A stretch of DNA of 64,000 bases from Luteimonas fraxinea (GTDB taxonomy: Bacteria > Pseudomonadota > Gammaproteobacteria > Xanthomonadales > Xanthomonadaceae): assembly GCF_021233355.1 (NCBI RefSeq), contig NZ_CP089507.1, positions 1,984,001-2,048,000 of the forward strand. Direction: 5' to 3'. Below are positions 19,250-27,703 of this stretch, piece by piece. Every line of letters starts with the position of its first letter. The stretch's first letter is position 1. The notes below the pieces were generated by a model. That model saw only the letters and a list, made by a program, of their open reading frames with translations. It did no database searches and was not told the DNA's origin. Position numbers and translations under genes: made by a program.

Positions 19250-20638
19250 TTGAAATCGACACCGACATGCGCGCGACGGCCATTGGCCCTCGCGCTGGGA
19301 CTGGCACTGCTGTGCCCGTCGATCGGCATGGCGCAGGACGCCGGGCAGATCACCGCCGAGGACCGCGCGCGCATGCAGCAGTTGCTGCAGGAGCTGCAGT
19401 CGCTGAAGCAGGACTACGCGCAGGAAGTGCGCCGGCTGCGCGAACTGGACATGCAGATCCAGGCGCTGCAGGCGCGCGTCGCGGGCGTGGCACCGGCCAT
19501 CGCACCGCGTGACGCGCCGCAGATGGCGGCGCAACCGGGCGCGCCTGCGCCGGTGTCGTCGATGGCATCGTCCAGTCCGCCACCGTTGCCGGCCAACGCG
19601 GCCGCGGCGCCGGCATCGCGCGGCGACGAAGGCTACGCCAGCACCGCCGAAGACGCGCAGCGCGCCCAGGACACCGACTCGCGCAGCGTCGCCGACGTCA
19701 AACAGCAGAGCACCGCGCTGTTCAATCGCCGGCTCACGCTCGAGAACGGCATCAGCTACAACCGCTACGACCGCAAGCAGGTCACGCTCAACGGCTTCCT
19801 CGCGCTGGACGCGATCTTTCTCGGCAACATCGCGATCGAGAACGTCGAGTCCGACACGGTGAACTACAACTTCGCTGCGCGCTGGGGCGTCAGCCCGCGC
19901 CTGAGCTTGAACCTCGACGTGCCCTACATCGCGCGCAAGACCGTTTACCAGAAGGGCGGCGCCGGTGGTGCTGCGGCAGCGATCGCACAGGAAGAAACCG
20001 ACGGCCACGGCCTGGGCGACATCAGCGCCAGCGCGAACTGGAAACTGTTCGGCGAACGCGGCCCCTGGCCGGAGACCGTGCTCAATGTAGGCGTCACCGC
20101 GCCGACCGGCCGAGAGCCCTACGGCATTCCGTGGCGCGTGCTCGAACGCGACTCCGACAACTTCATCCGCTTCGCGGTGCCCGAGGAACAGCCCACCGGC
20201 AACGGTCTGTGGCAGGCGACCGTGGGCCTGTCGGCGGTCAAGACCACCGACCCGGCGATCCTGTTCGGCAACGTCGGTTACGTGCGTTCGTTCGGCAAGG
20301 ACTTCGGCGATCTCGACAACAATCCGGACACGACGAATCCCGGTCGTGTCGAGCTGGGCGATGCGTTCTACTTCGGCGCCGGCGTCGCGTTCGCGTTCAA
20401 CGAACGCACCAGCCTGAGCATCTCCTTCAGCGATCGCCTCAACGCACGCGCGCGCACGCGCTACGAAGGTGCCGACTGGATGAAGCTCATCGGCAGCGAT
20501 GCGAATGCCGCGACGATGAGCCTGGGCGTGACCCACGCGATGACACCGAACGCGACCTTCGTCGGCGTACTCGGTATCGGCCTGACCCCGGATGCGCCGG
20601 ACTTCAATCTGACGGTGAAGGTGCCCTACGCGCTGTAG
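19250..20638 (+). CDS. fapF: FapF-like outer-membrane amyloid secretion channel
   Basis: Predicted beta-barrel that exports the amyloid subunits. Start is a TTG at 19250 behind GGGAGGGG, since no in-frame ATG precedes the signal peptide (cleavage near GMAQ, residue 29). A helical coiled-coil segment follows (about 35-78), then a proline/alanine linker to about 160, then a barrel domain from RLTLENGISYNRYD to the terminal strand DFNLTVKVPYAL. Signal, coiled coil, linker and barrel is the known FapF order, where the helix plugs or gates the pore. Length is 462 residues. It closes the fap operon. Confidence 0.82.
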   Translation: MKSTPTCARRPLALALGLALLCPSIGMAQDAGQITAEDRARMQQLLQELQSLKQDYAQEVRRLRELDMQIQALQARVAGVAPAIAPRDAPQMAAQPGAPAPVSSMASSSPPPLPANAAAAPASRGDEGYASTAEDAQRAQDTDSRSVADVKQQSTALFNRRLTLENGISYNRYDRKQVTLNGFLALDAIFLGNIAIENVESDTVNYNFAARWGVSPRLSLNLDVPYIARKTVYQKGGAGGAAAAIAQEETDGHGLGDISASANWKLFGERGPWPETVLNVGVTAPTGREPYGIPWRVLERDSDNFIRFAVPEEQPTGNGLWQATVGLSAVKTTDPAILFGNVGYVRSFGKDFGDLDNNPDTTNPGRVELGDAFYFGAGVAFAFNERTSLSISFSDRLNARARTRYEGADWMKLIGSDANAATMSLGVTHAMTPNATFVGVLGIGLTPDAPDFNLTVKVPYAL

Positions 20639-20663
20639 GGCGCGTGCTTCGCAGCCCGCTTCA

Positions 20664-20806
20664 TAGGATGGCTAGAGCGCAGCAAAACCCATCGTCTATG
20701 CGCGATCAGGCCTCGGTCGGATCGATCGCAGGCACGCGCGTGATCGGCGTATGCGTCGACATCGCGACCACGCGATGGATGTCGCTACGCTCTGCCCATC
20801 CTGCGG
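20664..20806. repeat. Inverted pair of GTAGAGCGCAGC-type repeats between fapF and the activator gene
   Basis: Two copies of a 31-34-base repeat in opposite orientation: 20664-20694 (reads GGCTAGAGCGCAGCAAAACC) and 20773-20806 (reads GATGTCGCTACGCTCTGCCC). A third copy is at 36351-36384. They occupy the 192-base convergent gap and could end transcription from both sides, although no T-tract is visible. Confidence 0.6.
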
Positions 20807-20830
20807 TGCGGCTTCACACAGTCCGTGGTG

Positions 20831-22150
20831 TCAGCGGAACGCCTCGAGCGACACGCCGTGCTTGCGACACAGCCGGTAGATCGTCACACGCGACACGCTG
20901 AGCCGACGCGCGCTGGCGCTGACGTTGCAGCCGGTCGCGCGCAGCGCGTCGACCAGGGCGTCGTGTTCGGTGCGATCGCGATGATGATCGAGTGCGACCA
21001 CCTGCGCGTTCGCGCCGAGTTGCAGGTCCGCCGGTTCGATCAGCGCGTGCTCGGCGACCACCGCGGCGCGACGCACGCGGTTGAGCAGTTCGCGCACATT
21101 GCCCGGCCACGCATGCTGGCGCAGGCATTGCCGCGCGGCCGCGCTGAAACCGCGCGCCTGCACGGAATGACCCGCGCGGAATTCATCCAGGAACTGGCGC
21201 GCGAGCAGTTCGACATCGGCGCCGCGCGCACGCAGCGGCGGCAGTTGCAGCCGCAATACATCGAGGCGGTAGTACAGATCCTGACGGAACCGGCCGGCAG
21301 CGATCGCCGCTTCCAGATCCACGTGGGTCGCGGCGAGCACGCGCACGTCGACGCGGATCGCGTGATTGCTGCCGACGCGCTCGATCGTGCCTTCCTGTAG
21401 CACCCGTAGCAGATTGGTCTGCGCATCGAGCGGCAGATCACCGATCTCGTCGAGAAACACGGTGCCGCCATCGGCCGATTCGAACAGACCCATGCGCCGC
21501 GTCGCCGCGCCGGTGAACGCGCCGCGTTCGTGGCCGAACAGTTCCGACTGCACCAGCGTCGGCGAGATCGCGCCGCAGTTCATCGCCACGAACGGACGCG
21601 CGCGCCGGCCGGACAGATCGTGCAGGGCATGCGCCGCGAGTTCCTTGCCGGTGCCGGACTCGCCGGTGATCAGCACCGGCAGTTCGACGTCGGCGTAGCG
21701 GTGCAGCAGGGCGCGCACGCCGAGCATCACCGCGCTCTCGCCGCCGACGCTGGCGATGTCGCGCCGCGGGCTGGTCAACAAGGTGGCAAGCGCGGCATCG
21801 AGGCGCTGCGGATCGAGCGGCTGCGGCAGGCGTCCACCACAGCGCGCCAGCACGCGCAGGCAGACCGGATCGCTCGCATCGACGGTGTCGTCGACCAGCG
21901 CCAGGCTCGGCAGGTCGGCGTGCTCGGCGAGGATCCGTTCGAATGTGGCCAGGCGCACCGCATCCGCGCCGCGCAGGTCGACGATCGCGATCACCTGATC
22001 GCCGCCGCGCATGCCGACTTGGACGCTGACTTCCGGACAGGCCACGCGCAGGTGCCAGCCGCTGGCCGCGAACACGGCTTCTTCGCGTGGGCCCGGGGTG
22101 CCGAACCAGACCGCGCAGCGTTGTACGCGCGGCGCCGTCATCGATGCCAT
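20831..22150 (-). CDS. Sigma54-dependent transcriptional activator (probable fap regulator)
   Basis: Enhancer-binding AAA+ activator, 439 residues. The N-terminal domain (about 1-125) resembles a degenerate receiver without a clear phospho-acceptor set, as in FleQ-like proteins. The AAA+ core has Walker A GESGTGKE (163-170), the sigma54-contacting loop GAFTGA (210-215) intact, and Walker B GGTVFLDEI (228-236). The C-terminus has a Fis-type helix-turn-helix (about 400-432). It is convergent with the fap operon, whose promoter is of the sigma54 type, so it is the natural candidate to control it. Confidence 0.9.
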   Translation of the reverse strand: MASMTAPRVQRCAVWFGTPGPREEAVFAASGWHLRVACPEVSVQVGMRGGDQVIAIVDLRGADAVRLATFERILAEHADLPSLALVDDTVDASDPVCLRVLARCGGRLPQPLDPQRLDAALATLLTSPRRDIASVGGESAVMLGVRALLHRYADVELPVLITGESGTGKELAAHALHDLSGRRARPFVAMNCGAISPTLVQSELFGHERGAFTGAATRRMGLFESADGGTVFLDEIGDLPLDAQTNLLRVLQEGTIERVGSNHAIRVDVRVLAATHVDLEAAIAAGRFRQDLYYRLDVLRLQLPPLRARGADVELLARQFLDEFRAGHSVQARGFSAAARQCLRQHAWPGNVRELLNRVRRAAVVAEHALIEPADLQLGANAQVVALDHHRDRTEHDALVDALRATGCNVSASARRLSVSRVTIYRLCRKHGVSLEAFR

Positions 22151-22347
22151 GGCGCAGCCCCGCGCAGCCGTGCGGACGGACCGGCCAACGCCGGCGCGAA
22201 ACGGTCAGACATGCCCCCTCTCCATTCGATGCCCCGAGTGTCAGTCCGTCCAACGCCGGGAGCGTCCGGGGGCGGACAGACATCGCACGCGTATTCACGT
22301 GGGCCCGGGTCGCAGGGGTTGAGACGGCCACCGGCGACACTGCCCGC

Positions 22348-23442
22348 ATGAGTTCTCGCGCGCCGCCCCCCGTTTCCGTCGCCCTGAAAGGCCGCGGCAG
22401 TGCGTCGTGGGTCGCCGGGCGTTTCGAAAAGCGATCCGCGATCGCCGAGGACGACGGCTGGGACGCGCTGCAAAGCCTGCAGGACGACGCGATCTCGCCG
22501 GCGACCGTCGTCACCGAAGAGCGCGCGCGCAGCATCGTCAGCCGCAACACTTCGCCCGATATCAGCTTCTCGCAGTCGGTCAATCCGTATCGCGGCTGCG
22601 AGCATGGCTGCGTGTACTGCTTCGCCCGGCCCTCGCACGCCTATCTGGACCTGTCGCCCGGGCTGGACTTCGAGACCCGGCTGTTCGCCAAGACCAACGC
22701 CGCCGAGCGCCTGCGCGCCGAGTTCGCCCGCCCTGGCTATGTCTGTTCGCCGATCGCGCTGGGCATCAATACCGACGGCTACCAGCCGATCGAACGCCGC
22801 TACGGGCTGACCCGGTCGCTGATCGAGGTCATGGCCGAGGCGCGGCACCCTTTCAGCATCGTCACCAAGAGCGCCAACGTGGTGCGCGACCTCGACCTGC
22901 TGGCGCCGATGGCGGCCGACGGTCTGGTCACGGTGCACTTCTCGGTGACCTCGCTCGACAACCGCCTCTCGGCCCGCATGGAGCCGCGCGCCGCCGCCCC
23001 GCACGCGCGGCTGCGGGCGATGCGCGCGCTGCACGAGGCCGGCGTGCCGGTCGGCGTGATCGTGGCGCCTGTGGTGCCGGCGATCAGCGACTCGGAACTC
23101 GAAGCGATCCTCGCCGCCGCGCGCGAGGCCGGTGCCGGGAGCGCCGGCTACGTGCTGCTGCGGTTGCCGAACGAGCTCAAGGCGGTCTGGCGCGAGTGGC
23201 TGCAGCTGCACTACCCCGAGCGCGCCGCCCACGTCATGAGCCTGCTGCAGCAGCTGCATGGCGGGCGCGACTATGACAGCACCTTCGGCCATCGCATGCG
23301 CGGGCAAGGGCCGTTCGCCGATCTGATCGCCGCCCGCTTCGCCCGGGCGCGACGCACGCTCGGCTTCGCGCGTCTGCCGCCGCTGCGGACCGACCTGTTC
23401 GCGCCACTGCGCCCCCAGACGCCACAGGGCGAGCTGTTCTAG
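22348..23442 (+). CDS. PA0069-family radical SAM protein
   Basis: Radical SAM enzyme of unknown substrate, 364 residues. The cluster motif CEHGCVYC (Cys84, 88, 91) has the CxxxCxxC spacing, followed by FARPSHAYLDLSPGLDF, typical of the PA0069/spore photoproduct lyase-like group. The start ATG 22348 gives MSSRAPPP; the frame is open further upstream but antisense to the activator gene. It appears to be monocistronic. No lyase activity should be assumed. Confidence 0.88.
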   Translation: MSSRAPPPVSVALKGRGSASWVAGRFEKRSAIAEDDGWDALQSLQDDAISPATVVTEERARSIVSRNTSPDISFSQSVNPYRGCEHGCVYCFARPSHAYLDLSPGLDFETRLFAKTNAAERLRAEFARPGYVCSPIALGINTDGYQPIERRYGLTRSLIEVMAEARHPFSIVTKSANVVRDLDLLAPMAADGLVTVHFSVTSLDNRLSARMEPRAAAPHARLRAMRALHEAGVPVGVIVAPVVPAISDSELEAILAAAREAGAGSAGYVLLRLPNELKAVWREWLQLHYPERAAHVMSLLQQLHGGRDYDSTFGHRMRGQGPFADLIAARFARARRTLGFARLPPLRTDLFAPLRPQTPQGELF

Positions 23443-23523
23443 GCACGCATTCACCTCGTCTGCACCTCGCATCGACGCGGGCGTCTCCTACACTGCGCGG
23501 TCCCTTCGAGACCTTCCGTCGTA

Positions 23524-24591
23524 ATGTCCGATGCCGCGCCACTGCGGAACGCTGCCGAAGCCGGCGCCTCCGTGGACCTGATCGACCAGCTGCCGAACGG
23601 CCTCGCCGTGCTCGCGGCGGACGGGAACTGGCTGCGTGCGAATGCGGCGCTGGGTGATCTCTGGGGCGTGGCCCCCGCCGCGCTGGTCGGCCACGCCGCG
23701 CATCGAGAACGTCTGCCGGCGCTTGCCGCGCGCATCGATGCCGCGCTGGCCCAGCTGCCGGTTGCCGATGAGACCCTGCGCGATGTCGCCGTTCCGGATG
23801 ACGCGACCGGCCGCCATCTGCGCCTGACTTTGCGCCCGCTGGCCGACGGCACCGCGCTGCTGCAGCTGCACGACGACACCGCGCTGAAGCGCCTCGAAGC
23901 CCAGCAGGAAACCCTGGCCTTCGGCATCTCGCACGAACTGCGCGCGCCGGTGCGCGCGATCGAACAGTTCGCGCGCCGCCTGTTGGCCCAGGACGGCACC
24001 GCCGATCCGCAGACCGCCCGCGACCATCTGCAGCGCATCCAGCAGGCATCGGGTCACGCCGGTGGCCTGATCGACGCCCTGCTCGAAACCATGCGCGCCT
24101 CGCGCCCGCCACGCGCGGCTGCCGCCGTCGACGTCAGCCTGCTCGGCGACTGGATCTGCGCCGAACTGCAGGACACCGATCCGGGCCGCGCCACCGAGAT
24201 CCAGATCGCGCCGGACCTGTGGGCCTGGGGCGACGAGCACGCGCTCAAGCAGCTGCTCGGCAAGCTGCTGCACAACGCCTGGAAGTTCTCCGCGCAGCGT
24301 GACACGGTACGCATCACGCTCGAAGGCGAACGCGTCGGCGACCGCCTGCAACTGCGCCTGCGCGACGCCGGTCGCGGTTTCGACATGCGCTATGCTGAAC
24401 GACTGTTCGTGCCGTTCAGGCGCCTGCACAGCGCCGACGACGGGGCCGGACATGGCCTCGGCCTGGCCATCGCCCAGCAACTGGCGCGCGCGCAGGGCGG
24501 ACACATCCGCGTGGAATCGGAACCGGACGCCGGCACCACCTTCTTCATCGAACTGCCGGCGGTGCCGGACGAGGACGCAGCCGCGCCATGA
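23524..24591 (+). CDS. Soluble PAS-domain sensor histidine kinase
   Basis: Cytoplasmic histidine kinase of 355 residues with no membrane helix. A PAS-like domain (about 15-120) precedes the HisKA domain with phospho-acceptor His137 (FGISHELRAPVRAIEQF). The ATPase domain has the N box LLHNAWKFS, G1 box RDAGRGFDM and G2 box GHGLGLAI. The H-box type and the partner regulator resemble kinases linked to phytochromes, but no bilin-binding domain is present. The stop overlaps the next gene's start (ATGA). Confidence 0.92.
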   Translation: MSDAAPLRNAAEAGASVDLIDQLPNGLAVLAADGNWLRANAALGDLWGVAPAALVGHAAHRERLPALAARIDAALAQLPVADETLRDVAVPDDATGRHLRLTLRPLADGTALLQLHDDTALKRLEAQQETLAFGISHELRAPVRAIEQFARRLLAQDGTADPQTARDHLQRIQQASGHAGGLIDALLETMRASRPPRAAAAVDVSLLGDWICAELQDTDPGRATEIQIAPDLWAWGDEHALKQLLGKLLHNAWKFSAQRDTVRITLEGERVGDRLQLRLRDAGRGFDMRYAERLFVPFRRLHSADDGAGHGLGLAIAQQLARAQGGHIRVESEPDAGTTFFIELPAVPDEDAAAP

Positions 24592-25022
24592 GCGACCACA
24601 CGATCCTGCTGATCGAGGACAACCCCGACGACGCCGAGCTGACCCGCATCGCCTTCGCCGAAGCCGCCATCGACAGCCAGCTGGTCGTGGTCGGCGACGG
24701 CGCCGAAGCGCTCGATTACCTGTTCGCACAGGGCAAGTACGCGGCGCGCGACGCAGCCGACCTGCCGTCGATCGTGCTGCTCGATCTCAACCTGCCCAAG
24801 CTCGACGGCCGCGAAGTCCTGCAGGCTCTGCGCGCCAACCCCGCGACCCGCGGCCTGCCGGTCGTCGTGCTGACCACCAGCACCGAGCCCTTCGACGTCG
24901 AAGCCAGCTACGCGCTGGGCGTCAACAGCTACATCCGCAAGCCGGTGGACTTCAAGAAGTTCGTCGAGGTGGTGAAGCAGATCGGGCTGTACTGGCTGGT
25001 GTTGAATCACCCGCGGGGGTGA
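24588..25022 (+). CDS. Single-domain response regulator (Rcp1-like)
   Basis: Stand-alone receiver of 144 residues with no output domain. The acidic pair is in LLIEDNPDDAELTR (Glu10-Asp11), the phospho-acceptor is Asp66 (VLLDLNLPKLDG), the conserved Thr is in VVLTTST and the Lys in YIRKPVDF. Receivers with this IEDNPDD signature are partners of phytochrome-type kinases. It overlaps the kinase by four bases (ATGA), so both act as one phosphorelay. The final target is not visible nearby. Confidence 0.92.
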   Translation: MSDHTILLIEDNPDDAELTRIAFAEAAIDSQLVVVGDGAEALDYLFAQGKYAARDAADLPSIVLLDLNLPKLDGREVLQALRANPATRGLPVVVLTTSTEPFDVEASYALGVNSYIRKPVDFKKFVEVVKQIGLYWLVLNHPRG

Positions 25023-25795
25023 TTGAGGTTCTGGGGTTTCGACCGTTGAGGCGGTCGGCCTCGTCTGAGGTGCGTGCTTAGCGCGCGGCGCCTGCTCCGT
25101 GTGCCGCCTTGGGCTTAGATCCAGGCATAGAGGTGCTACCGCTTTTCGCCTTGGTTTTTGCTTCGGCTTTGTATTGCTCTGGCTCCTGCTCTCAATCAAG
25201 CCGTAAAGCGAGCCGAGCATCGCAGGGCGGCGGGGTCGAAGAGCAGCCCATGTCTGAGCGCAGCGAGTTTGGGCTGCGTGCCCCGTCGACCGAGAAGCGC
25301 AGGGGACCGCCGCGGCTTCATCGCGGCGGATCGCGTCCGGCGAAGACGGTTTTGCTTACTTTTGCCAAGACAAAAGTAAGCCGCGCGACAGCGCGGAAGC
25401 CCTGTCTTTGATCTTCGCTCCTGCGATTGATTCTTTGCTTCGAATATCAACGTCGCAAAGCGACGAGCGAAGACACACTCAAGTGCAGGGCTTTCGCCCG
25501 CTGCGCGTGCGAGTCCCTTTTGGATGGACCCAAAAGGAACCAAAAGGTCCCTTCGCCGGACGCGAGCCGATGCGATACAGCCGCATCGGTGCCCTGTGCT
25601 CCTCGCCTGACGCGGCACGCAGCCCAAACTCGCTGCGCTCAGACATGGGCTGCTCTACGGCCACGCCAAGCTCCGGTGCTCGGCTCGCTTTACGGCTCGA
25701 TTTAGATCAAGAGCTGGAAGCCAAAGCCGGAGCAACTGCACCCTCACCCGACGCGCTGTGCGCATCGACCTCTCCCGGAGGGAGAGGTGATCAGA
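25023..25795. repeat. Large composite inverted-repeat locus 1
   Basis: About 770 bases without a credible gene. Arms 25200-25345 and 25551-25697 are inverted relative to each other. Perfectly matching blocks are 20 bases (25200/25678), 42 bases (25240-25281 with 25615-25656) and 15 bases (25331/25551). Inside are two smaller hairpins: GCTTACTTTTG..CAAAAGTAAGC at 25354-25381, and CCTTTTGG..CCAAAAGG near 25518-25548. A CCTCTCCC..GGGAGAGG palindrome ends the region at about 25770-25789. Short frames beginning MSERSEFGLR in both arms are by-products of the repeat. Confidence 0.8.
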
Positions 25796-26503
25796 TCAAG
25801 ATCCGCCCCCGTACAACGCCTCCGCCCGCTGGAACAGAATCCAGCTGGTCGCGATGAACTTGTCACCGTTCTGCGGCCTGTTACCGCGATGGGTATGGGT
25901 GAAGGCGGTCGGGGCGATCAGCAGGTCACCCGTGCGCGGGGCGATCTTGCGTTGCTGGAACAGGAATTCGGTTTCGCCGGCGTCGAAGCCGTCGTTGAGG
26001 TAGATCGTCCACAGCAGATGGCGGTGCAGGGTTTCGCCGCTGGCGTCGCGCGGGTACAGCTCGCAGTGCCAGTAGGGGTAACCGCCCTCGCCGGCCGCGT
26101 ACCACTGCAGGTTGATCGTGCCCGGGCGCAGGCAGGTCTGCAGCAGGCCGCCGAGACGCTGGTCGTCCATTGATGCAAAATCGTCGGCTTCCAGCCGGCG
26201 CAGCGCGCCGTCGTTGCCGGGTTGCTGCAGCATCAGCGGGGCGATCAACGTCTGCGGATATCTGCGCAGGTAGGCCATCAGGCCGGCGTAGACCGCGACG
26301 TTGAGCTGCTGCACCACGTCGGCCCAGTCGGCGCGTTCGCTGATCGACAGGTCGCGGCTGCGCTTGAGTTCGGGATACACGCCGCCGCCGATCTCGCCGG
26401 CGTGCAGGTCCGGGCTGGCCCGAAGCCGCGCGACGATCGCCGCGCAGGCGTCGGCCGACAGCGCGCCGGGCGTCACTTCGATGAAATCGGCGGGCGTGCT
26501 CAT
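25796..26503 (-). CDS. 2-oxoglutarate/Fe(II)-dependent oxygenase-like protein
   Basis: Predicted non-haem iron oxygenase of 235 residues, cupin-type fold. The iron site is probably His146-x-Glu148 ([10 protein letters not shown]), an HxE variant of the usual HxD, with a distal His near 203-205 (FTHTHRGN). The strand [13 protein letters not shown] is typical of the family. The substrate is unknown. The start ATG 26503 overlaps the fbp stop (ATGA), so it is the second gene of an fbp operon. Confidence 0.75.
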   Translation of the reverse strand: MSTPADFIEVTPGALSADACAAIVARLRASPDLHAGEIGGGVYPELKRSRDLSISERADWADVVQQLNVAVYAGLMAYLRRYPQTLIAPLMLQQPGNDGALRRLEADDFASMDDQRLGGLLQTCLRPGTINLQWYAAGEGGYPYWHCELYPRDASGETLHRHLLWTIYLNDGFDAGETEFLFQQRKIAPRTGDLLIAPTAFTHTHRGNRPQNGDKFIATSWILFQRAEALYGGGS

Positions 26504-27534
26504 GCCGCGGCGCTGTCGTGCTGCAGGTGGTAGCGGGTCGCGGTCTCCACTTCGTCCTTGGAGCCGAGGAACACCGGCACCCGCTGGTGCAACGAGGTCG
26601 GGGCGATGTCGAGGATGCGCGTCCGGCCGTTGGTCGCGGCGCCGCCGGCCTGTTCGACCAGCATCGCCATCGGGTTCGCTTCGTACATCAGCCGCAGCTT
26701 GCCGGGCTTGGCCGGGTCCTTGCGGTCCCAGGGATAGATGAAGATGCCGCCGCGGGTCAGGATGCGATGCACGTCGCCCACCATCGCCGCGACCCAGCGC
26801 ATGTTGAAGTCCTGGGCGCGCGGGCCGTCCTTGCCCGCCAGTAGATCGTTGACGTAGGCCTGCGTCGGCGCTTCCCAGTGGCGCTGGTTGGACATGTTGA
26901 TCGCGAATTCGCGGGTCTGCGCCGGAATGCGCATGTGGCCCGTCGTCAGCACGAACGAGCCCTGCTCGCGATCCAGCGTGAACGCGTGCGTGCCGTGGCC
27001 GATGGTCAGCACCAGCATCGTGCTCGGGCCGTACAGGCAGTAGCCGGCGGCGACCTGGGTGCTGCCGGCCTGCAGGAAGTCGTGGTCTTCGGCGGCGCTG
27101 ACGCCTTCCGGACAGCGCAGCACCGAGAAGATCGTGCCGACGCTGGCGTTGATGTCGATGTTGGAGCTGCCGTCGAGGGGATCGAACACCAGCAGATAGT
27201 TGCCGCGCGGGAAGGCGTCGGGGATCTGCTGCGAATGTTCCATCTCTTCCGACGCGCACGCCGCCAGATGGCCGCCCCAGGCGTTGGCCTCGAGCAGGAT
27301 CTCGTTGCTGATCACGTCGAGCTTCTTCTGCGCCTCGCCCTGCACGTTGATGCTGTCGCCGCCACCAGCGGCTGCGGCCTCGCCCAGCACATCGCCCAGC
27401 GCGCCCTTGCCCACGGCCACCGAGATCCGCTTGCAGGCGCGTGCCACGACTTCCAGCAGCAGGCGCAGATCCGGGGTCACGTGGCCCGAGCGCTGTTCCT
27501 CGATCAGATGGCGGGTCAGGGAAATGCTGGGCAT
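26500..27534 (-). CDS. fbp: Fructose-1,6-bisphosphatase class I
   Basis: Hydrolyses fructose 1,6-bisphosphate to fructose 6-phosphate in gluconeogenesis. At 344 residues it has the usual length. The metal site is [19 protein letters not shown] preceded by ASEEMEHS, with further motifs [21 protein letters not shown] and AGGAATNG. The chosen start ATG 27534 ([14 protein letters not shown]) has AGGA upstream; the longer open frame adds 42 unlikely residues. It is divergent from the aminotransferase gene. Confidence 0.95.
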   Translation of the reverse strand: MPSISLTRHLIEEQRSGHVTPDLRLLLEVVARACKRISVAVGKGALGDVLGEAAAAGGGDSINVQGEAQKKLDVISNEILLEANAWGGHLAACASEEMEHSQQIPDAFPRGNYLLVFDPLDGSSNIDINASVGTIFSVLRCPEGVSAAEDHDFLQAGSTQVAAGYCLYGPSTMLVLTIGHGTHAFTLDREQGSFVLTTGHMRIPAQTREFAINMSNQRHWEAPTQAYVNDLLAGKDGPRAQDFNMRWVAAMVGDVHRILTRGGIFIYPWDRKDPAKPGKLRLMYEANPMAMLVEQAGGAATNGRTRILDIAPTSLHQRVPVFLGSKDEVETATRYHLQHDSAAA

Positions 27535-27703
27535 GCGCGGGCGGTCCTTGGCGTCGGGGAGACCGGCATTGTCGCGCCAAAGGGCATGGCTGTCCCACGG
27601 CGAAGATCGCGCCGGTGGGCGGGGGCCGGTATTCTGGGCGGGTTTGGTCGCTGGCGACATGCGCGACCGGCGCCCTCCCCTCCGTCGTGCAGGCAGTCTT
27701 TAC

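Noticed and set aside
25109..25857. Several short frames, including two peptides beginning MSERSEFGLR
   Set aside because: They lie in the inverted arms of a repeat locus. Their similarity follows from the DNA repeat, and frames break at the hairpins, so I treat them as non-coding.
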